From Gigaspora rosea (lineage: Eukaryota > Glomeromycota > Glomeromycetes > Diversisporales > Gigasporaceae), in contig QKWP01000638.1 in assembly GCA_003550325.1 (NCBI GenBank), forward strand, positions 168,641-232,640: DNA of 64,000 bases. Reading direction: 5' to 3'. Below, piece by piece: positions 35,049-47,398 of this stretch (its first letter is position 1; every line of letters starts with the position of its first letter). The notes below the pieces were generated by a model. It did no database searches and was not told the DNA's origin. It saw only the letters and a list, made by a program, of their open reading frames with translations. A program made the position numbers and the translations under genes.

Positions 35049-36529
35049 GATATATATCGATTAACTTGTGGATATTTTAGTTTATTATCATCATATTTGT
35101 GCACTAAAAATATATATTGTTATAAATAATATATAAAAATTTTAGAAACTTTAATATATATGAAGCTATCGTACCTGATCGAATGCATGCTTTGGATTTT
35201 GATCTCTTCAAGTATATGCTTGATTATACAAATGAACTCTTATATGAACAATATGGGGCCAAGTATTTCAAACCTTTGAACAGTGATTAATATCGATTCC
35301 ACGATACTGCAGCCTTAAAATAATAAAGAACATATCAGATATAACACGTACCATGGCCGACGAACTGCAAAATTTAATGATTTTCGCTCTCAATAATCTA
35401 TATGATGGTTATAAGAAGCCAGGAATTAGTAATAAAAGGTTATGCCAAGTTTATTACAAATACCTTAGAATGTATATTGCCACCTGTGAAGAATCGTTTA
35501 ATAACGATTCTTGTAACCAGCTTCAGGTATAATATAAATCCTTGGCTTTTTTAAAAATATCGATTACTAATGAATAAGTTTACAGGACTTCATTTCAGAT
35601 TGGGCCAAAGAATTCGTTGAAATATTTTCAAAATACAATGCAACTAGTTTTCAGCTTCCAAAACTTCACGCTTGGTGCTATCATATAATACCTGCAGTTA
35701 AAGAATATGGATCTATAAATAGTATGACCACTGAGACTTACAAAACTCTTCATAAAGATTACGTAAAAATTCCCTATCACATGTCCAATAAAAAAGACTA
35801 TATGAAACAAATATTAAAGACTGTAAGTTATTAATATAGAATATATTGCTAATAATCATTATTAATCGCTAATATCATTGTTAATAGGTTAAATGCCAGA
35901 AACTAACTGAAAAGGGAGCTCAAAAGAAATATCATAAAGGAAAAGAGTTTGGAAAATTTTTGTGATCATTAATTTTAGATGAGCTGGATGATTTCCCTGA
36001 GAATAACAAAAATAATATGGCCTATTACAAATTGAAGGTTTTCAAAATTTACTAACCGGACTTGATGAATTTTTTGAGAAGGAATCAGCTACTCTATTAA
36101 CGATGATAATCATATGGAGTTGTTTTCTTCTACTTCTTTAGAAAGTACAGATATAATTCGGGCTATATCAAGTTTTTATGGAAGTCCAATATTTTCAAAT
36201 GTTATTGTTAATTGCAGTAACGGAGAAGAGGAAATTAAGTGGTATGGCTTGGTAAGTATCAATATATTAATAAGTTATTCTATTAATGCATATCTACAAT
36301 AAAAGCAATAAAAGTGGGTTAATAACGTTTATAAGAGTAATAACTCTCAAAGCTAGACAATATTTTCATTTATATCTAACTTTGAGAGTAACATAATTAA
36401 CGAAATATTATCTATCAAGGTACTACTAATACTCAAGTTTTGTCAAGCAAATAAAGAGCCACTTGAGTTCACTTTAGTCCGTTGGTATGAGGAAGATGGT
36501 GAATTATGGAATGACCCAAATTAAAACTG

Positions 36530-39500
36530 CTTAAACACTATAGTTGTATACCCTTGGAGAGCTTAGATGAACTGTGCATATAATCCCGAGATTTAACAAA
36601 AGTAATGAATACCTAGCAAATATTTTTATGTTTTAATTTAAAGCGTATTTTCTAGGGGTTAGTAAAATTATGGGGGGCCAACTCAAATGTTACACAAGTT
36701 TAATTGTAATACAAAAATTGTCGTTTTATATGAAAATCATATAAAATTCATATGTATCGTGTTCGACTAGCCAAAGTCTTAAATAATAATAAAATATTAA
36801 TGAAACTATGGGTATATTGTAGGTGTATTATGGGTTAAATAATAATAAATTATTAACAAAACTATGGGTATATCATGGGTGTATCGTGGGTGTATCGTGG
36901 GTTAAATAAAAATAAAAATAAAAATCTTAACATGTTTCACATAAGATTTTCAGTTCATATTTATTTTCATTACAATTATTTCCTTTCATATTATGGCTTT
37001 TCCTTTAATGTTTGCAGATCTCTCATAATTGGAAGGAATTTGCATTGTTATAGCTAAGGCAGTGAGTGCATCTCATAAAAAATAAAAATACAATTAATAT
37101 TCTATTTTATACAGTCTAATCGAATCATTTAATTGATTTTTTTTGTAGACTGAACGAACCACCCAAGTCAAAGTACAGAGCCACCAGCAATGATGATTAT
37201 GCTCTTTCGAATACATACACACATAGTCAGAGGCCCTATCGTCAAGAGGTAAGACTCTAGTGAAATTTTTTGCATAACTATATATACCCGTAACAAGTAA
37301 CCTGGATAGCTGATCTATCAACACAAAAGTAAACTGATACTAGAAGTTAAAAATGTATTATTTACCCAGTTCACCTTCGTGTATTGTTAACTGCTATAAG
37401 ATCATTCACTAAAATCTTTGGATTAAATTATGAATAACTAAATAGGTTGTGTTATGGATTTTGACATAAAGTATTGAGGTGGATACATTCAAACTATTTC
37501 TCATCTCATAGTTCAGTGGACGAAACCGCGGGAAGCCTGTGTGATCTTCCTTTCCTCACTATGCAGACAATGATAGTTGACGATCGTGCTCTCTATAAGT
37601 GGTTTATAAACATAGAAAAAAATAAATTGCAGGGAGGTAATAGTCGGATCCTAGGCCTGCCTCGAAAGGCAATAACTACACCTAAGAAGACTATATTATA
37701 AAGGATAAATTGCATATTTTTGTGGACTGGACTAACTACCCTAACTAATTATTGGGTTATTAAAATAATAACGCTGTGTCTGTTGAACCACAAATATACC
37801 CAGTAGAGGCCCTATCGTTTCAATAATAAAAACGAAATTTTTTGCATAACTGAGTATATTCAATAATAGCTTGGAAAGGTCGACCTATCAACACTAAAAC
37901 AATCTAATGTGGAAAGGGTAGATTTTAAAAATTTTAGAAAAAAAAGATTTATATACTTAATTATTTAATCCTCATGCACGTGGTGCTCAAAGAATGCTTG
38001 TTATATTTGGTGTAATTGTGAACATATGCAATTAATAGCCTTGATTATCCTTTTTTTAGATAATGTTTTTAAGGGACGTCAACCTATAAATATTCAGTAA
38101 ATAAATTCTATTAGATGATTCGGTCATGCAGTAAATAAAACAATACGTAGATGTTCAGTATTAGTCCACGCAAAGTTAATTTTTCATTTTGTATAACCTG
38201 GTGTTTCAAAATTCCAGTTGGCGGGCCAGTTTTTTTTTTTTTAAAAAAAAAAACCTTTGTGTGGCCTAAATTTATGAAATATAAATATAAACATTTGACT
38301 AACCTATGAATGCGTCATTTACTATTTATTTTTGATATTTCTTATTGTAAAATCATATCTTTTTACGAATTTACAATAAAAAAAAATAGTAAATGATGCA
38401 CTTCATGGTTTAGTTGAATACTCAAATTTCATATAGAAGACCACTGGATTAGAGGTGGACTGGAAGATTCGATGTGTATATATGATATCGTATGGGTGCT
38501 GCTCTGAGATACAGTATTAAACCATTCAATTTGCTATAAGATGTTCTTTTTACAAAATTGATTATTTACGTGTATAGTGAACACATGTCAAAAAAAACCC
38601 ATTATAGTTCTTGCATCCAATAAAAAAAGCAGTTTATTACAATAAGACCAGTGCAATAACTATAAAAATATAGATTCTATTCGAAATAACGGGACTTACT
38701 TGGTATGAATGGTATGAATAACTAGACTAAGACTGATTCATAAATTTCTAGCCATAATAATTATGTACATACACTGTATCTGGGTATCAGGTAGATATTG
38801 ATTATTTGATTCAACCCCAGCTTCATAAAAAATACATTCTAAAATTTAGGTTCTAACAATTCGAAAATGAGAATTGTGCTATACAGATATAGAATCATAT
38901 TAAGGATATTCGTTTTGAAGACATTATTTTAATTAATAAACCAGACTGACCCGTTGACCTCGAATCGGATTTGTAGTTATAACTTGAGTCGTTGGATTGT
39001 TTCCAGACTGTTAAATAGAGAATGAAAGACAGGTCTGGACTGGTCTTTCAGTTTTATAGTCTTACCCAGTTCCGGTAACCCAACCCAAGTTATAAAACAA
39101 CCTACATAACTCAGGTATAAGATTCGCAGAGTGTAAAGTGTCATTCGAACAAACTAAATCGTCTATTTTTTTTAAGTGGGACGCAATTAACAAAAAAATT
39201 TTTTTAGTCAACAAATAATTAACCTTAAGGACAAATTTTTGAGCAGCTAAAAAATAAGGCTTACTTTTATTTTGGCAGTGCCACCTGAAATATGGAAGAA
39301 GGCTTTGCTGAATATATAAGCAACATTATTTTATATTAATCAAATAGATTCTATAGAGTACAGGAGGTACTTTACGTATAATCAAGTAATGCGTAAAAGG
39401 AAATTATAATAGTGGCGATTGAAGGACCATTTTAGGATTGAAGAACCGGATTCTGTAGTCGTACAAACTTAGGTCAGTTGACGTATGCAGTTCATTATTT

Positions 39501-39870
39501 TATAGATTTTAACGAAAATTTAATTAGCAAATATATATATTTGACCTAGTATAGATCAAATAAAGTAACTCTATATTGATCAATATAAAAAAATAATTTA
39601 TACATGAAGTTTGTACTTTGTACATTCTATTCTAACTTACGTATTCGCAGGTGTCATTAGTGGCCAGACAAAGAGATCCAGGCGTATTTCAGAAATAAAT
39701 AAGAGTTTAAAAAATCTTATTTGTGTATCAAAATTTTGAAATCGAAAAATGAAATGGGAGTGCTTAGAGAGAAGGGCTTTTAAAAGGAGCAGCCACAGGA
39801 GCAGCAGGGGGAGCGTTCAATCCTGGATACACTCAACATTTATCAATTAAAAGTAACTTTAGAAAATTAT
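36530..39870. other. Gene-free stretch with a direct repeat and a small palindrome
   Basis: A ~110-bp segment starting AGAGGCCCTATCGT, containing AAATTTTTTGCATAACT and ending CTATCAACAC, occurs twice in the same orientation (about 37216-37325 and 37803-37900, diverged). At 38310-38405 a palindrome (TGCGTCATTTACTATTTATT and inverse) forms a ~95-bp foldback. Near 38975-39098, AGTTATAACTTGAGTCGTTG and its rough inverse may mark another. The three open frames here have no recognisable domain. Confidence 0.5.
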
Positions 39871-39872
39871 TC

Positions 39873-40325
39873 TCACCCCAAGAAATTCTTTGCTTTTAAG
39901 AATAAAACTAAAGCTTTTATCTGAAATTCCTTAGCTTCTTTTTCTCGTGATGCTTGAAGTTTATCCTTCGTGCCAGCCAAGATTCCACTGCCAGCAGTTC
40001 GTTGCTACAAGTGATTCCTTGAATACCTTTTGCCTTAGAAACAGTGAGCGGACAAAAAATCTTTATTTAAAAATTTATAATGATTTTTAAGAATGATTTT
40101 GTTAACTGTTTGCTGATTGTAAGAACATTCGGAAACTGCTAGTTCTAGTCCTTGATTAGTTAAGTTTTGGGTCGATAATTTAAATTTTATTATTTTGGCT
40201 TGTTCGTTTTCAAAGCTCATTTTTTCTTGTTCTAACATTTCGGGCAAAATTCTTTCTAATTCCTCCCTGATTTTTTCTTTATAAAATATTTCTAATTGTT
40301 TAGTTGCTCCTTCGCCAACTCCCAT
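39873..40325 (-). pseudogene. Coiled-coil gene remnant
   Basis: ATG 40325 opens a 96-codon frame, MGVGEGATKQLEIFYKEKIR..., rich in Glu/Lys/Leu and predicted helical. It has coding-like composition unlike its neighbours. Downstream, 39998-39873 is open in another frame (TAGSGILAGTKDKLQAS... ending AKNFLG) and could be a later exon, but no convincing splice pair joins them. Family not recognised. Confidence 0.35.
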
Positions 40326-40437
40326 TTGACAAGATAAGTAAATTTTTTTTATTATGCATAAAATAATTTATAATAATGAAGGTCATATAAATAAGTGTAT
40401 TCGAATTTTAATTAAAAAATAAATAATATTTGATTTG

Positions 40438-40763
40438 TACATCTCTTATTTAATAAATACGTCCTCTTGTTTTATCAAATTTACGAATTATAATTCTGAA
40501 ACCCCTTATTATTATAATGTTCCGCATCATTCTAAATTTATGTTGATTCTCAATTGCCAAGTGTTATAGAACCGCTATCCATTTTTATTATTATTATTTT
40601 TCGCCTTTTTTTTTATTAATTGGTAAATGGATAGCGGTTCTATAACACATGGCAATTGAGAATCAACATAAATTCAGAATGATGCGGAACATTATAATAA
40701 TAAGGGGTTTCAGAATTATAATTCGTAAATAAAACAAGTTTTTATTATCAAATAAGAGATGTA
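40438..40763. mobile_element. Near-perfect foldback element
   Basis: Arms of ~145 bp, TACATCTCTTATTT... to ...ACCGCTATCCATTT and its inverse, with about a dozen differences, around a ~45-bp T-rich centre (40583-40625). The right edge overlaps the TAGAGCTTTG terminus of a hAT end. Confidence 0.8.
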
Positions 40764-40885
40764 GAGCTTTGACCCGGGTCGCAAAATAGTGACCCGGGCG
40801 GGTCAGATACTTATCCGGGTCATGACCCGGGTCAACGGGTCATCCAGACAATTATAAATTTTTTTGCTTTTTCAATTACTAATTA
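40762..40885 (+). mobile_element. Solo left end of a hAT element
   Basis: TAGAGCTTTGACCCGGGTC followed by repeated GACCCGGG/GGGTCA motifs and AATTATAAATTTTTTTGC. It is colinear with the left end of the full-length hAT at 52598 and less decayed than it. No matching right end was found nearby. Confidence 0.7.
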
Positions 40886-42350
40886 TACCGATTTTGTGTA
40901 ACGATCATCCAGACTTGTAATAAAAAAAATTCGCAACGCTATGCTAATAAACTTTTGACAGTATTAATTAGTCGCTGATTCAAGACATGTTGTTACCATA
41001 CTCGACTTATGTTGCCTGGTAAGTTTATACAGATATTGAGCATATTTTTACATTCGCAAAGTTCAAATACTGATTTCCTAAAAATAATTGAAATCGTTTG
41101 AGAATTAAAATTTGCTTTATTATTGAATTTACTGCTGTACCATACTGATTTAAAGGATCGGTATCTAAACCAAAACACCTTGATATATTGTAGGAGAGGA
41201 TTTCTATTACAACCTAGAAAATTTCAAGCACAATGGTATGCATCTTGGGTTTAAAGAAAAATTACGGCGTCTCAAGTATAATCAAATCAAATCTTAATGT
41301 AAATGGCCTTTTTGACCAAACCTGTTCAATTGAAACTTTATGTTTCTTCTTCTTCTACTGCATCTCCAAAGTTATGGCATGTGCAAATCATTGAGGAACA
41401 TCCTCTTAACCATCGCCTTGAGATTTTATTTCCTACTCACATTTCTGATTCGTTTTTCATATTATTTTTGCTTATGCCAACACTTTCTATCTTGATTAAA
41501 ACCATTTAACATAGCTAAATCATAGCCAGCGCTAAATATTGGGTCTTGCCCACTGGAACCAGAGTGCATTTCCTGGTAGTGTTATACATTTAAAATGGAA
41601 TTGTGAATGGTAACGTTTTTCAATGAAAAGATAAAGCTAATTATTACAATTTCCATAATTACAATTAATTGATTTATCCCAAATAATAAGAATATAGCCA
41701 TCAAGAATTTCATCATTACCTCTAACTTTCATAACTATAACTGCTTATCACAAATTCCAAAATGAATCAGCAATAAAACCATCTCTAGTTCCGTGAAGAA
41801 AAAATATGGACTATTTGTTAAGGAATAGGTATTTTCTTTTTTTATCAATTCATGAAACAATTTTTGCTGCATGTATTTCTGGTCGGTGAATTTGGTGTAA
41901 AATTTACAAGGAGGAAGAATTGTTGTTGACACTTGCTGATTTGATAAGATAAATTTTCTTGTAATATCATCCTAAAGATCATTTTCTAGGATTTGTTTAT
42001 ATGGTTGTACACTATTGATAATATCATTATCTGATATATGAAAATAGTGGATATGATGCAAACAATTTAATTCATTAATAAAATATAAATATCTGTATCT
42101 TAAAATTGCTAAATGCACTTGGAATATTTAGCATTTGGTGATTCATCAATTTTAATAATTGTATTAAAATCTTTTTGTCATCAAGAAATTCAAATAATTA
42201 TTTGAAATTTTTTTAAATAATTTTAAGTGTGTGTATAACGTTAACTTAAATGGCATTAAAATCTCCAGAATTGAATGACATTTTATGTAACTTTTAGCAG
42301 TATAAACGTAGAAGCATACATATAAAGCCTGTTTTTTTTTGCTTAATTCA
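40886..42350. other. Gene-free stretch
   Basis: No gene or bounded repeat recognised. Short open frames at 41303-41509 (plus) and 41735-41932 (minus) have no recognisable motif. Confidence 0.45.
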
Positions 42351-42355
42351 TATAG

Positions 42356-42588
42356 TTAAAGAACAAAAAGAAATCATTGAAGATTTAAAGAAAACAATTG
42401 AATTAATTAACGAACAATTAAAAATCAATTCAAAAGCTCTTGCCTCAGCTGCTATAGCATATTTTACAGGAGGAGCATCAGCTGGTGCAGGTGATTCACC
42501 AGTTTCAGCAGTTGTTCATCATTGGTGTTATCATTGTTGGTGCCTCCTTTTGCCTCTAATGTCGTTTGTTAGTGCCTCGTTTTGTTAA
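42356..42588 (+). pseudogene. Isolated coiled-coil exon remnant
   Basis: After an acceptor-like CATATAG, the frame reads VKEQKEIIEDLKKTIELINE... with regular heptads, then SAAIAYFTGGASAGAG, and runs into satellite sequence before a TAA. The strongly coding-like composition suggests a captured or truncated exon. No family recognised and no partner exon found. Confidence 0.35.
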
Positions 42589-45500
42589 TATTTTTGTGGA
42601 GGGTGGTCTTATATCCTTCTTCTCTTCTTTGGCTTGTTTAGGAATATGGAATCGGTCAGTGTAGTGGCTCCGGTAATGGTTCGTCTTTTTTTTCTTATTT
42701 TTTTTAAACTGTTTAGTAGGGCTCCGATGGACCCGAACTGAGGCAGGACTTTAGGCAAGTCTAAGTCTGGTTCGAAATTTGAACCAGACTCAGACTCAAA
42801 CTATTTTACAACTGGTCTGGTTCGAGTCCGAATATCAAACTTTTGGCTTAGTTCGAGTCCGGTTTGCATCCGGTCCAAAAAGTTTGAGTCTGGTCCAAAA
42901 GTCTAATACCCAATTCAATGTGCATAAGATGGTATTGATGCCGTGAACAAAGTTACAGGCATTTATACCAGAAACATAAGTGTATGGTTTTACTGGCATC
43001 TAAATCGAAGCCAAAATCTTAAAGCTGATTGGCGTATATTTTTTCTTATGATCATTATCTGTTTTATGTAACATAAAATTTCTAATTTTAGAGGGAGGTT
43101 AAAGTGAAGTGAAATTTAGTTAGGAGGTTTATATATTTATATATCAAGAAAATGCGACAGTTTATGCAGCATGTAGATTATATATTAACTTCCACTCTAA
43201 TCCAACCCAACAATTTTATGTATAAAACTTATCGTAAATTGGTTATAAGATAATTATATATTGCAAAAATTCGTTCTTCTTTAGTAAATGATAATCAGAT
43301 GTCATTTGTAATGCTTCATTATTACATCAATGGCTTGCCATTTAAAGTAAAATCAGGTTTAAACTTTTATTAAAAAATGATTCATAATACCAGTACGATC
43401 ACATGAAATGTGAGAGGGATGGTTCCATTCAACTTTTTTGATGCACTATGTTGATGATTTTTATTTTTTACAATTACAATATACCAGTATGATCACACGA
43501 TAAAAGCAAGAATCCAATGGTATGATGATCATGTGTTACAATATCTATATTATAACATAGATAACTAAGAGTTGAAAACATTTAATCGAATAAAATTTTG
43601 CTTTTGCTTAGATAGAATAATGATTTTATGCTACATGCTTAATTTTGATTTGACCAGATAGTGAAAATTTTTCATGGGTGATGCTATAATGTTTAAATGA
43701 TATTGATTTTTTCGGAATAGTATTAAAATCAGTTAGATTAGGTTAAACCGTTAAACGAACAGATAATTTTTTTAGGCAATTACAAATAAACTATAGTTAA
43801 AGTTAAAATAAGTATAAATAAGACAGCTACATTACTATGTCACGCAAAATTAGAAACATAAACTATGAATAATAATATTACATTATCTATAATCTTAAAA
43901 TTTTATTCATCTTTCACTTTTAACCAATTTAGTTGGCTAATTTTAGACATGTAATCTCTGTTGATCTTATTAAACTCTTAAAAAGGAAACAGACTATAAC
44001 TTTATGCCAATTGTTCATATTTTGAACTCCTAAAAAAGAAATATCAACATGACAAGGTGAAACCTGAGTTTTTTAGATTACATTATTGATGCAGATCACT
44101 ATCTAACTATTCTAAAATAGTACCCTAACCCTAATTAAGTACAGATCTCATCAAAACGTAACCTAAAAACTCAGGTTTTACCCTTCTTTATATCAATTAT
44201 GATATCAAGAAAAGTTTTTTACAAGATTTTAATTTAATCTATTACTCGCCAATTAATTCAAAAGATGGACTTGAAAGTCCACAACTTCATTTTCTCTTTG
44301 CAGCACTTAAATTATTTTTATACATTTTAAGTTTATATAATATATCTAATTTTATTATTTCAATCTTTTACCTCTAATTATTTTAAATAAAAAAGATGAT
44401 ATATTACCTTTTCTTATCATTTTATTTTTATTCTAATTAACTATTTATCAATATTGTCATTAATAATTTTACTATCATTTTGCTATGTGTTCATGACATA
44501 TCAAATTACTATGGAGATGAAACAATTTGGCCCATAATATCATAGATAAGCAGATTGTCGTTAAGAGTTAAAATTATTTAGCAGCACAAAATTTTCTTTA
44601 TACTATTAGTTTAAGCTAAATGGTATTAAATCCAAGTAGGTTAAACTGTTAGGCGCATTAAACGATTAATTGTTAAAAAAAAAACTTTTTTTCTAGTTGG
44701 TTTCAATTTTTGATTGTAATATATATATATATAATTAAAATTAAATAAAACTTTTAATAAAATAATCTAAAAAAAAATACTAATAAAAAAAATAAATTTA
44801 AGCATGGACATTTGGACATGCCTATACTAGTATTTTATAATGGTCTCAAGTTAACATCAACTGCAATAATTAATAAAATAAAAATACATTAATTTTCAAA
44901 AACGATATGTGGTATAACCCAGGTTAAATTTAATTGCGAAAAAGTAAAAAGTGATAAAATCGTGTAAAATGGGGGTTTTTTTTTAAGTTTTTTTACATTT
45001 TGTACTGCATATATTTATAATCTATGCCAGATTACGGATCAGATTGGCATAAAAAATTTTTTATCTTTTTATTTTTGTTTTTTTTTGTTTTTTTTACTGC
45101 TAATTCTGGACCCAGACAGGTTCGCGAACTTCAAACCGGACACAGATCAAATCTATAATCATGTTTGAGCTGGTTTGGGTTCAGTACTTTAGGTTCGGGT
45201 TTGGGTCCAAAATTTTCAAAAATTATGGTTCGAGTCAAGGTTCGAGTCTGGGTCCGGCCAAACGCAGACCGGACTGGACCCAGACTTCAAAGCTCTACTG
45301 TTTAGGCTGTTTTTTTAAGTTTGTCAGAATAAAATCATCGCTGTTGTTGGTGCCTCCTTTTGCTGCTAATATTATTTGTTGGTGCCTCTTTTCGTCAATA
45401 TTTTTGTAGAGAATGGTCTTATATTCTTCTTCTCTTCTTTGGCTTGTTTAAGAATGAAGAATTTTTTCTTTTTTTTTCTTATTTTCTTAAACCTGTTTAG

Positions 45501-45740
45501 GCTGTTTTTTAGGTTTGCCAGAATAAAATTATCACCGTTCGTCATTGGTGTCATCACTGTTGGTACCTCTTTTCACCACTAATATCGTTTGTTGGTGCCT
45601 CTTTTCATCGATATTTTTGTGGAGAGTGGTCTTATATTCTTCTTTTTTTTGGCTTGTTTAGGAATATGGAATTGGTCAGTGAAGTGGCTTCGGTAAAGGT
45701 TCCTTGTTTTTTTTCTTATTTTCTTTAACCTGTTTAGACT
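42530..45740. repeat. ~230-bp tandem repeat, split by a hAT element
   Basis: A unit containing GTTGGTGCCTC, ATATTTTTGTGGAGAGTGGT, CTTCTCTTCTTTGGCTTGTT and GTTTAGGCTGTTTTTT recurs about three times: 42530-42716 continued at 45306-45352, then 45349-45560 and 45560-45740. The first unit is interrupted by the 2581-bp element. Confidence 0.75.
42717..45297. mobile_element. 2.6-kb non-autonomous hAT element with perfect target duplication
   Basis: The left end TAGGGCTCCGATGGACCCGA and the inverse right end TAGAGCTTTGAAGTCTGGGT, with many GGTTCGAG/GTCTGG(T)-type subterminal motifs on both sides. 8-bp duplications CTGTTTAG at 42709-42716 and 45298-45305. No transposase can be recognised in the interior. 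It contains half-copies of the 160-bp MITE (43680-43790, 44620-44710) and a small MITE at 44052-44186 (GGTGAAACCTGAGTTTTT ends). Confidence 0.88.
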
Positions 45741-47261
45741 ATTTTTCTACTTTGTTGTTACTGATATCATAACAAGTTAATTTTGGTAGCCGTGTTTTAC
45801 CAATGCCACATTATGCTGTATTTTGCTAGTGTTGTTTTGTATCGCTGTGTTGCCATATCACCATATTCGTGATGCATGCTGTGTGCTGTATTTCGCCAAA
45901 GGTCATTTATATCATATTTAGGGTTAGAGTTAGTAGAAGATGGAATGGGCCTAGAGTTAGTGTTAGGATTTGGGTTAGGTAGTAGCGTGAGAGTAGTGTA
46001 GAGATAGTAATTATCCAGGTTTAGTGATAAGTTAGATAGTACAATAGTAGCACAAGATTATGTAAGTATAGATTTATTTTGTTGTAAGTTATCATAAATA
46101 AATATGAATATATATATATAATCACTTAGTTTGTGTATTAGTAATTTTAAATTTTTTAATCGGTTCAATCATGGATACAAGACCAAGTTAGTAAAGTGTA
46201 GTCAGATTTCAGATTATACAACTCTTTCTGATCATCTGATAAGTCAGAAAAGTAGGTCATACGACCTTTGCTTATTTTAATTGGTCAATAGGCCAGAGAT
46301 ATATAAGTTATATATTTCTAGCCAAAAATTTTTAGAAAAACCCATTCAAAAAATAAAAATTAAAAAAATAATTAAAAATAAATAAATATTAAAAAAATTT
46401 AAAAAAAAGTTTAAAAAAATAAAAATAATAAAAAAATTAAATAAATAATAAAAAATTTAAAAAAAATAGAATTTAAAAAAAAAACTAAGTTTAAATTAAN
46501 AGTAGCGTGAGAGTAGTGTAGAGATAGTAATTATAAATATGAAAAAAAAAAAAAAAAATTAAAAATAAAATTAAATAAAAAAAATTAAAAAAATTAGAAA
46601 AAATAAAAAAAAAGTTTAAATAAAAAAAATAATAAGAAGAAATTAAAACAAACTATTTAAAAAGAATAAAAATAAAGTAAAAAAATTTAAAATAATCAAA
46701 AAAATAAAAAAAGTTTAATAAATAAAAAAATAGTAAGAAGAATTAAAACAAACTGTTTAAAAAAATAAATAATAAAGAATTAAAAAATAATAAATAAATA
46801 ATAATAATAAAAAACAAATAATAAAAATAAATAATAAAAAAAAAAAGAATAAAAAAGAATGTAAAAAAGAATAAAAAAAATGTAAAAAAAAAATATAAAA
46901 AAATAAATAATAAGTAAAAAATTAAAAAAAGAATATAAATAAATTACAATATATAGTAGCAATCTATACATATATCAGTAGTATCTGTACGTACATATAT
47001 ACTACTATAGTATAATGCATATGCCATGGCCTTAGTACATATATAAAAATCTGTTTGAATCTCAATATGCAAGTTTTTTATGCATAAGAATTTTTTTTAA
47101 AAATAACACCTGATAATAAGATACTTTTGCTACTGGGCATATATCTTCAAAAACTTCAAAAACCTGTATATCATAAAAATAAGCTATCTCTGGTTTTTTT
47201 ACTTAAAATCATCCAAAAAAAGGTAGCTTATTTTTAGAAATATATGGTAAACGCTTTCTAA
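45741..47261. repeat. A-rich simple sequence with a 34-bp duplication next to an N
   Basis: 45982-46015 and 46501-46534 are identical for 34 bp (AGTAGCGTGAGAGTAGTGTA...). An N at 46500 directly precedes the second copy, so a gap-filling artefact is possible. 46320-46970 is almost pure A/T with AAATAAAAATTAAA-type runs. No genes. Confidence 0.7.
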
Positions 47262-47398
47262 AATCTTCTAGAACATTTGCAAATTTTATTATAAAGTTCA
47301 GATTAGCTATATATAACTTTATAAAAACTAAACTTTTTCAAATTTTTATATAGTAAAAATTAGTAGTTTTAGCAGTTTAGAATAGAAAGAGTTGACTG
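47262..47398. mobile_element. 5'-truncated pogo-like MITE
   Basis: Matches the right two-thirds of the 50171-50374 MITE, ending AAAGAGTTGACTG followed by TA. Confidence 0.7.

Larger units (their letters stand above)
33116..36525 (+). pseudogene. Plavaka-type transposase pseudogene
   Basis: Begins with a C2H2 zinc finger (CEHCNREFSKSYALTQHVSQ, then KH), followed by an acidic linker. The Plavaka signature blocks follow in order but in shifting frames: VEWPNDAYHEFMEIINKY (~33590), NLDISPLSPSTKAGKEF (~33700), SLILYSDATTLDHM (34015), EPIVKGPELYFVV (~34255), RRPCSKCLVSRDDLN (~34390), SIHPEKNAFWKI (~34520), IVPDRMHALDFDLFKYM (~35170), MADELQNLMIFALNNLYDG (~35353), FQLPKLHAWCYHIIPAVKEYG (~35650) and a final VRWYEEDGELWNDPN before TAA. 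Introns with GT-AG ends remain (35527-35585, 35823-35888, 36251-36420). Frameshifts occur near 33685, 33955 and 34320 and a stop near 34204; two MITEs interrupt it after NAFWKI. Plavaka transposases belong to fungal CACTA-like elements. This copy cannot make a full protein. Confidence 0.85.

Noticed and set aside
46780..46971. 63-codon minus-strand frame rich in Phe/Tyr/Leu
   Set aside because: Translation of A/T simple sequence.
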